From DASVWH01 sp036389715 (GTDB taxonomy: Bacteria > Acidobacteriota > Blastocatellia > Pyrinomonadales > Pyrinomonadaceae): a stretch of DNA of 11,640 bases. The DNA is taken from positions 1 through 11,640 of the forward strand of contig DASVWH010000194.1 in assembly GCA_036389715.1 (NCBI GenBank), written 5' to 3'. Shown one piece after another: positions 6,833 through 11,640 of the stretch. Both the position numbers and the translations under genes were made by a program. Below the pieces are notes generated by a model, which was not told the origin of the DNA, searched no databases, and was given only the letters and a program-made list of their open reading frames with translations. Within the stretch, counting starts at the first letter, position 1; each line of letters begins with the position of its first letter.

Positions 6833-7125
6833 TTGATACGCTGCGATTTGTCCTGAATCAAACTACCCGTGTTGGATTTTGCCCTCCCCGGTCGCTACGG
6901 GCGGTCGCGTCGGCCTGGCTGCAAGCAGTGTAAGGGTTCAGCCTTCAACAGTAACGGGCGGGCGGCGCTGATCTGCGGCGGGCGAGGCGGCGTGGCCTCT
7001 CTCTTGCTTCTATTCCCGCTCGAATGCTGCCGCAGTGAGAGCCGGACCGGGTTGCGCGGGGCAGCTAAGGTTAGGCGGCAATTTCAAAGCCGAGATTTAT
7101 TGCAGACCCTAACTTATTGCCGATT

Positions 7126-7130
7126 CAGGA
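7126..7130 (+). promoter_or_regulatory. Ribosome binding site of the metalloprotease gene
   Basis: CAGGA lies 10 bases before the ATG at 7141. It favours that ATG over an in-frame ATA/ATG-like extension from 7117, which would add eight residues before the signal peptide. Confidence 0.55.
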
Positions 7131-7140
7131 TTTACTCTTT

Positions 7141-8910
7141 ATGCATCGCCCGCTTACAGCACTCGTTCTCGCCGCCCTGATTCTCGGGTCGGTCGTCCCC
7201 GTGCGTGCCTACACGCTGCAATTTACGGACGGCTCCGGCTCGGTTCAGATCAGGTGGCCCGGAACGACCATTAAAGTCGCGCTCTCGACTTCGCTGAACT
7301 CGCCGCCGCCGAATATCAAGGCCGGGAGCGATGTGGCGGGCGCGGTGCGGCGGGCGCTGGCGCACTGGTCGGAAGCGGCCAATATCCAGTTCGTCGAAGT
7401 CTCTTCGAGCGCGCAGTCCATCAGCCCGGCCAATAACGGCGACGGCGTCAGTCTCATTTCCGTGGCCGATACGAGCGAGAACCGCGCCGTCTTCAACAGT
7501 CCCGACAGGACCGGGCGAACGCGCGTCTTTTACGACCCGGCGACGGGCGCTATTACCGAGGCGGACATCATCGTCAATCCGTCGGCGCAGTTCTCAACCG
7601 ACGGCACGCCCGGCACTTACGACCTCGAAGCGACCTTCACGCACGAACTCGGACACCTCCTCGGGCTGGAGCATTCGGGCGAGGTCGCCTCCGCCATGCA
7701 GCCCCGGCAGGGAACCAACGGCCTCTACGAATCGCCCGCCGCCAGCCCGCGCACGCTCTCCGACGACGACCGCGCGGGCGCACACGCGCTCTACGGCGCG
7801 CGGAGCAGCTTCGGCGCGATTACGGGGACGCTCTCGCTTCCGGCGGGCGCTGCGGCCTACGGCGCACACCTCTGGGTCGAAGAGGTGGCGACGGGCAGAA
7901 TCATGGCGGGCAATGTCAGCCTGGCCAACGGCAGCTACAGGATAGAGGGACTGCCGCCGGGAGAATATCGCCTCATCGCGGAGCCGCTCGGCGAATACGT
8001 CGCCGCCTCCGAGATAGCCTCCGGCAACGGAGCTTATACCGAGCTCAAGAGGGCACAGGCCGGGTTTCGCACGACCGAGCTTGCCGAGCCCATCAGCCTC
8101 GCCGCGGGTGAAACGGCGCGTCGTGACCTGGCACTGGAAAGCCGCCAGGTCTCGCTCAAGCCGAGCGTCTTCGGCAGCAACGGTCATCTTTCGACCATCG
8201 CCGTCCCGCTCGTTCAGGGCAGGTCTTACACAATCTTTATCGGCGGCGCGGGCGTGGACCAGATTGCCGGTGACGGCCTCAGCGTGACCTCGCCTTTCAT
8301 CAGGGTCAATCCGGCGAGCCTGACGCTGCAATCCGGGATTAACTACCAGTACCCGATCATCAGTTTCGAGGTCGAGGTTGACGCCAACGCTCCGCTCGGC
8401 GATTACAGCATCCGCCTCCAGTCGAAGACGGGCGAGGTCTCTTACATCTCGGGCGGCCTGACGGTTGACCTGGCCAGCGGCGCGAGCGAGCCCGCCACGA
8501 AGCTGCAATTCGGCGCGGCCAGCTACAGGGTCAGGGAGAGCGACGGGCAGGCACACCTGACCGTGACGCGCACGGGCGACGCTTCCGGCGCGGCCGAAGT
8601 GGCCTACTCGACGAGCAACACGGCCGGGTCGAAGAACTGTCCCGCCGCGAGCCCATGCGGCTACGCGCCCGTCTCCGGGACGCTCGTTTTCGAGCCGGGC
8701 GAAACGAGTAAAATCCTGACCGTTAAGCTCGTTGACGACGGGCACGCCGGAACGAGCGAGATTTTTAACGTCAGCCTCAACGCCGTCAGCGGCGCGAGTT
8801 TTGGCGCGAACACGACGAGCAGCGTCCGCGTCGTGGACCAGGAACTGGAACTCAAGGCGAGCCAGCTCAGCTCGATGCCGCTCGTCGGCTGGCTCAACCT
8901 CTTTAACTAA
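7141..8910 (+). CDS. Secreted M10-like (matrixin) zinc metalloprotease with accessory beta domains and C-terminal Calx-beta
   Basis: An exported peptidase of 589 residues. A signal peptide (MHRPLTALVLAALILGSVV..., cleavage after VRA at residue 23) precedes the catalytic domain (about 24-222). That domain has the zinc site HELGHLLGLEH: ligands His168, His172, His178 and general base Glu169. The expected Met-turn follows at Met186 (SAMQP), and the usual closing segment DDRAGAHALYG is present. Next come a carboxypeptidase-regulatory-like/CNA-B-type beta domain (about 225-290; GSYRIEGLPPGEYRL), an unassigned beta-rich domain (about 335-445) and a Calx-beta domain (about 455-570). The only two mature cysteines, Cys500 and Cys506, lie in a loop of the Calx-beta domain and could form a disulfide. 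No propeptide cysteine switch is visible. The C-terminus shows no LPXTG, PEP-CTERM or clear sorting signal. Substrate is unknown; extracellular protein degradation or surface remodelling is likely. The start has CAGGA 10 bases upstream. Confidence 0.9.
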   Translation: MHRPLTALVLAALILGSVVPVRAYTLQFTDGSGSVQIRWPGTTIKVALSTSLNSPPPNIKAGSDVAGAVRRALAHWSEAANIQFVEVSSSAQSISPANNGDGVSLISVADTSENRAVFNSPDRTGRTRVFYDPATGAITEADIIVNPSAQFSTDGTPGTYDLEATFTHELGHLLGLEHSGEVASAMQPRQGTNGLYESPAASPRTLSDDDRAGAHALYGARSSFGAITGTLSLPAGAAAYGAHLWVEEVATGRIMAGNVSLANGSYRIEGLPPGEYRLIAEPLGEYVAASEIASGNGAYTELKRAQAGFRTTELAEPISLAAGETARRDLALESRQVSLKPSVFGSNGHLSTIAVPLVQGRSYTIFIGGAGVDQIAGDGLSVTSPFIRVNPASLTLQSGINYQYPIISFEVEVDANAPLGDYSIRLQSKTGEVSYISGGLTVDLASGASEPATKLQFGAASYRVRESDGQAHLTVTRTGDASGAAEVAYSTSNTAGSKNCPAASPCGYAPVSGTLVFEPGETSKILTVKLVDDGHAGTSEIFNVSLNAVSGASFGANTTSSVRVVDQELELKASQLSSMPLVGWLNLFN

Positions 8911-8929
8911 CCGGCCCGGCCACACATTT

Positions 8930-8967
8930 TAAACTCCCGGCCGCTAACTAAACTCCCTACCGCTCCT
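8930..8967 (+). repeat. 19-bp near-duplication after the metalloprotease gene
   Basis: TAAACTCCCGGCCGCTAAC (8930-8948) is followed by TAAACTCCCTACCGCTCCT (8949-8967), with 14 of 19 identical and a perfect first 9 bases. It lies 20 bp after the stop codon. Confidence 0.65.
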
Positions 8968-8977
8968 TTGAGCCAGC

Positions 8978-8995
8978 GAGCCCGGCGGCTCTTTT
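8978..8995 (+). terminator. Rho-independent terminator candidate for the metalloprotease gene
   Basis: A GC-rich stem GAGCC (8978-8982) pairs with GGCTC (8987-8991) across the tetraloop CGGC and is followed at once by TTTT (8992-8995) then AT. The stem is short and the T tract brief, but the position 67 bp after the stop fits. Confidence 0.55.
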
Positions 8996-9021
8996 ATCAA
9001 AGCAGATTACTTTCTTCTCCG

Positions 9022-9035
9022 TGTGCGCGCGCACA
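9022..9035. repeat. Perfect 14-bp palindrome
   Basis: TGTGCGCGCGCACA equals its own reverse complement. It is intergenic and lies about 85 bp upstream of the candidate promoter of the propeller gene. It could be an operator or a hairpin without loop, but the sequence alone does not tell. Confidence 0.5.
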
Positions 9036-9094
9036 ACCGGGCCGCCGCGACCGACGGCAGCCCTTGTCAATGTCGGCCGGGAAAACGCGATTAA

Positions 9095-9127
9095 CGAGCG
9101 CAGGGCACGCGCCCTGCCTTGCGCTCG
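9095..9127 (+). repeat. Interrupted inverted repeat (hairpin) upstream of the propeller gene
   Basis: CGAGCG (9095-9100) pairs with CGCTCG (9122-9127), and CAGGGC (9101-9106) pairs with GCCCTG (9111-9116), with an ACGC loop and a five-base bulge CCTTG on the 3' side. Twelve G/C-rich pairs in total. No T tract follows, so it does not look like an ordinary terminator. Its 3' arm overlaps the -35 hexamer of the candidate promoter. Confidence 0.6.
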
Positions 9128-9148
9128 CCCTGGCCTTACGCTTAAAAT
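9119..9148 (+). promoter_or_regulatory. Candidate sigma-70-type promoter of the propeller gene
   Basis: TTGCGC (9119-9124) and TAAAAT (9143-9148) are separated by 18 bases; the -10 matches 5 of 6 and the -35 at least its TTG. The predicted transcript would have a leader of roughly 110 bases before GTG 9269. Confidence 0.45.
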
Positions 9149-9255
9149 AGCGCTCTTTGGCCGCTCGGGTGTGTCGGATGTCTTCACCTGCGCTTAAGCA
9201 ATAGCTGCTCAACGCTCCCCGTGAGCATTCTCTTTTATGTCCGCGTCTTAATTTC

Positions 9256-9260
9256 GGAGG
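9256..9260 (+). promoter_or_regulatory. Ribosome binding site that decides the propeller gene start
   Basis: GGAGG lies 8 bases before GTG 9269, ideal spacing. An in-frame GTG at 9221 has no such site and would add 16 residues before the signal peptide, so 9269 is preferred. Confidence 0.85.
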
Positions 9261-9268
9261 CTTTTTAC

Positions 9269-11626
9269 GTGAAGCAAGCTTTTCGTCTGTCGTGTGCCAC
9301 AGCTGTTTTAATCCTCCTGTGCGGCGCATTCGCTTTTATTCAGGCCCAGACCCGTGATCCTTTTATCACGCAGATTACTTCTTCAACCGCCCAATCGTTT
9401 GCCGCCGACATCAGCGGCAACGGTCGCTTCGTCGTCATCGAATCAAGGGGCGACATCGCAACAGATAAGACGGATACGCGCAATAACGCCGACGGCAACC
9501 GCGAAATCTTTCTCTTCGACTACGCGCAGCGCCGCATCTTTCAGATAACCGACACGAAGAGCGCGCGCGTTGACCCGAGCAAGGCGTTCTTCGACCCGAC
9601 CAAGCCGACCGACTTCAGCAACATCAAGGTCGAGGTCAGCAACAATCATCCGACGATTAGCAACAACGGGCGCTGGATAGCCTTTAGCTCGAACGCCCTG
9701 ACGCCCTCGAGCTTCGACGGCGACGCCAACAGCGCAGCCCTCGCGGCCGACAGCAACCAGGAGATTTTTCTCTACTTTATTCCGGCCACCACTGCCGTAG
9801 ATTTGTCCAACGGCGCGGATGTCGCTCCGGCGGTTGACCTGGCCGCGGGCACGTTCACGCGCCTGACCAATACGCCGCAGAGCCGCGCGCCCATCGCGGG
9901 CACGGCGACCACCTCTCCCTTCGTCGCTTTTGACAATCGTGACGCGGCCGTCAACGACAATGCTTCGGTCGTCGCCTTCGTCTCAACGCGCAACCTCGTC
10001 GGCACTGGCAACCAGGACGCCAACCCTGAAATCTTCGTCTACAGCCGGACCAGCGGCGCGACGGCGCAGCTGACCGTCAGCAGCAGCCCCTCGCTGCTGG
10101 TCCCGATCTTCAACGAGAACCCGTCGCTCTCCGGCAACGGCTCCGTGATAGCCTTCATCTCGAACGCCAACCTCGCCGGAGGCGGCAGCAACAACGCGGA
10201 TAACAACGCGGAGGTTTACCTGGGCAGTTACGACGGGACGACCGCGGCCGTGACGCGGCAGGTGACGCGCACGGCGCTGCCCTCGGGTGTCGCCGGGGCA
10301 ACCATCAACATCCTTTCGCCCGGCCGCCGCCTGAGCCGCGACGGAAATTTCATCGCCTTTGAATCCATCGCGGACCTGTCGGGCGATAACTCTCTGAAAT
10401 CGTCAACGACCGTCTTCGTCTACAACGTGGCGGCCAATAGCTTCAAGCAGGTCGGGCCGCGCCCGACGAACACGTCTGCGCTTCGCTTCCCGACCTTCAC
10501 GGACTATGATCCGGCGACGCTCAGACCGGCGACAGTGATTTTTGCGTCCGGGCTCGACTTTCGCGCCGACGGCACGCCCCCGGCCAGCACTCAACCGACC
10601 GGAGGACTTAATCCGACCGGCTCGACGCAAATCTTTGCGGCGTCGCCCGTGGATACGACGACCCCTGCCACCTTCTCGCTCCTGACCAATACGACGGGCG
10701 CGCTCAATCGTTCGATTCAACCGTTTGCCAGCAACACGCGCGACCGCACTTCCTTCACCATTGAGGGCGTAGAACTCGGCCTGGGAAATCCAGACGGTCT
10801 CGCCGAAGCCTTTTATCTCCTGAGCAAGCAGGGGACCGACACGACCGCGACCCTCTCATTCTTTACGGGGGCGAGCGAGCGTCCGGTCGTCGGAGCGAAT
10901 CCGACCGCCCCGGCCGTCTCAGGCGTTGCGGCCGGGATGCTGGCCATCGTGCGCTCGGCCACGGCGCTCGCGCCGTCTGCGCAGACTGCGGGCACGGCCT
11001 CCGAATCGCAGCGCAGGCCACCGCTGCCCGTCGAGCTCAACGGCGTTTCGGTCGCAATCAACGGCGCTGCCGCGGGCCTCTATTTCGTCAGCCCGGGCCA
11101 GATCAACTTCGTCGTCCCGCCCGGACTGCCTTCGACGACGGGGACGAACACGCTGCCCGTCGTCATCAACAATAACGGCACGATTATCCGCAGCACGATT
11201 CAGGTCGTGCCCGCTCAGCCGGACCTCTTTACGCAGACTAATGCCTTCGGCTCAAATCGCGCCGTCGCTCTCAACGTCACGCTCTCCAGCACCGGGACGC
11301 AGGAGCCCTTCACCGTCACGTCGCTCGACGCGAGCGGTCAAGTGGTCCCGACAGTGCTCCGGCTCTTCTTAACGGGCGTTCGTAATATCAGGGTGGGACA
11401 GGCCAACACTTCCATCACCGTGCGCATCGGGACAACGGACATCACGGGCGCGGCGATAATCTTTGTCGGGCCGAGCGATATGCCCGGCACGGACCAGATA
11501 GATGTCAGGCTGCCTGCATCACTGGCCGGGGCGGGCGACGTTCCGGTCGTCGTCACGGTCGTCACCGCCGGGCAGACCTTCACCAGTCGTCCGGCCGATA
11601 CAGCACCGCATATTCGGATAAATTAG
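9269..11626 (+). CDS. Secreted TolB-like beta-propeller protein with TIGR03437-type C-terminal domain
   Basis: 785 residues from GTG 9269. The signal peptide (basic MKQAFR, then a hydrophobic core, cleavage after IQA near residue 26) indicates export. The N-terminal part repeats the WD40-like/PD40 pattern of TolB-type propellers: DISGNGRFVVIES (47-59), PTISNNGRWIAFSS (from 128), ASVVAFVST (from 232), PSLSGNGSVIAFISN (from 285) and RRLSRDGNFIAFES (from 353). These alternate with 'EIFLFD / EIFVYS / VFVYN' strands, suggesting five or more blades. After a low-complexity Ala/Thr region, residues from about 586 (LPVELNGVSVAING, then YFVSPGQINFVVP at 605-617, and closing IDVRLPASLAGAGDVPVVVTV) resemble the 'Solibacter uncharacterised C-terminal' family TIGR03437 frequent in Acidobacteriota. 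No enzyme active site is visible, so a binding, adhesion or surface role is inferred. It is complete, ending 14 bp before the window edge. Confidence 0.88.
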   Translation: MKQAFRLSCATAVLILLCGAFAFIQAQTRDPFITQITSSTAQSFAADISGNGRFVVIESRGDIATDKTDTRNNADGNREIFLFDYAQRRIFQITDTKSARVDPSKAFFDPTKPTDFSNIKVEVSNNHPTISNNGRWIAFSSNALTPSSFDGDANSAALAADSNQEIFLYFIPATTAVDLSNGADVAPAVDLAAGTFTRLTNTPQSRAPIAGTATTSPFVAFDNRDAAVNDNASVVAFVSTRNLVGTGNQDANPEIFVYSRTSGATAQLTVSSSPSLLVPIFNENPSLSGNGSVIAFISNANLAGGGSNNADNNAEVYLGSYDGTTAAVTRQVTRTALPSGVAGATINILSPGRRLSRDGNFIAFESIADLSGDNSLKSSTTVFVYNVAANSFKQVGPRPTNTSALRFPTFTDYDPATLRPATVIFASGLDFRADGTPPASTQPTGGLNPTGSTQIFAASPVDTTTPATFSLLTNTTGALNRSIQPFASNTRDRTSFTIEGVELGLGNPDGLAEAFYLLSKQGTDTTATLSFFTGASERPVVGANPTAPAVSGVAAGMLAIVRSATALAPSAQTAGTASESQRRPPLPVELNGVSVAINGAAAGLYFVSPGQINFVVPPGLPSTTGTNTLPVVINNNGTIIRSTIQVVPAQPDLFTQTNAFGSNRAVALNVTLSSTGTQEPFTVTSLDASGQVVPTVLRLFLTGVRNIRVGQANTSITVRIGTTDITGAAIIFVGPSDMPGTDQIDVRLPASLAGAGDVPVVVTVVTAGQTFTSRPADTAPHIRIN

Positions 11627-11640
11627 CCGGAGCGCGCAGA

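Larger units (their letters stand above)
6726..7140. other. Non-coding region between lptD and the metalloprotease gene
   Basis: 415 bp with no credible gene. It begins with two pairs of short tandem near-duplications (6741-6776 and 6791-6832), listed separately. Further on there is a GC-rich stretch with a 13-bp near-repeat (CGGTCGC at 6889 and 6902). There is also an interrupted inverted repeat (GCTGCC 7026-7031 with GGCAGC 7060-7065) and a near-repeat of TTATTGCxGA at 7097 and 7114 just before the metalloprotease start. I found no convincing terminator for lptD, no riboswitch signature and no clear promoter. A 103-codon open frame from GTG 6869 crosses the next start and looks fortuitous. 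Confidence 0.6.
8911..9268. other. Non-coding region before the propeller gene
   Basis: 358 bp that contain, in order, a 19-bp near-duplication (8930-8967), a likely terminator (8978-8995), one copy of a dispersed near-repeat (8991-9017), a 14-bp perfect palindrome (9022-9035), a long hairpin (9095-9127) and a candidate promoter (9119-9148). Open frames of 60-110 codons crossing this region on both strands lack ribosome sites and family resemblance. Confidence 0.65.

Noticed and set aside
6889..6914. 13-bp near-repeat CGGTCGC in the lptD-metalloprotease gap
   Set aside because: Only 10 of 13 positions match in a very GC-rich stretch; too weak to list on its own.
4095..7105. TTATTGCAG occurring upstream of both lptD (4095-4103) and the metalloprotease gene (7097-7105)
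   Set aside because: A 9-base match is expected many times by chance in 11.6 kb, and spacing to the starts differs.
6869..7180. 103-codon open frame from GTG 6869
   Set aside because: No ribosome site, Cys/Arg-rich random-looking product, and it overruns the well-supported metalloprotease start in a different frame.
7594..8925. Minus-strand open frame of 443 codons opposite the metalloprotease
   Set aside because: The plus strand carries the zinc motif, signal peptide and known domains; the antisense product has shadow composition, no recognisable family and no ribosome site.
9221..9268. Earlier GTG start for the propeller gene at 9221
   Set aside because: GGAGG at 9256-9260 with 8-base spacing marks GTG 9269, and the signal peptide begins properly with MKQAFR there.

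Overview
The window is a GC-rich bacterial chromosome segment with strongly G/C-biased third codon positions. It most likely comes from the Acidobacteriota, perhaps a Blastocatellia-type lineage. The reasons are an outer-membrane LPS pathway (LpxB, LptD), a secreted protein ending in a region that resembles the 'Solibacter' C-terminal family (TIGR03437), and a secreted protease with a Calx-beta domain of a style I associate with that phylum. The taxonomic call is inference from remembered family features, not from a search.

Layout. 1-786 (+) is the 3' part of an RluA-family pseudouridine synthase carrying an in-frame 18-bp tandem repeat. It overlaps by ATGA a small unrecognised gene (783-1145, +). 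After 71 bp comes a PLP-dependent group II amino-acid decarboxylase (1217-2683, +). It converges, with only 29 bp between stops, on lpxB (2713-3921, -). lpxB is divergent from lptD (about 4185-6725, +). A 415-bp non-coding stretch with two pairs of near-perfect tandem duplications leads to a secreted M10-type zinc metalloprotease with accessory beta domains (7141-8910, +). A 358-bp non-coding stretch follows, holding a likely terminator, a palindrome, a large hairpin and a candidate promoter. The last gene is a secreted TolB-like propeller protein with a TIGR03437-like C-terminus (9269-11626, +).

How the genes work together. LpxB makes the lipid A disaccharide at the inner membrane and LptD inserts finished LPS into the outer leaflet of the outer membrane, so the divergent pair joins an early and the final step of LPS biogenesis around one intergenic region. 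The two distal genes encode exported, multi-domain beta proteins that probably act outside the cytoplasm. The three genes at the left end look like ordinary cytoplasmic functions.

I do not see a defence system, mobile element, CRISPR array, RNA gene or obviously new multi-gene system. The most unusual signals are short tandem duplications with a period of about 18-22 bp (inside rluA and after several stop codons), a 25-nt dispersed near-repeat around the start of the last gene, a start-site conflict at lptD, a possible leaderless lpxB, and a three-cysteine LptD.
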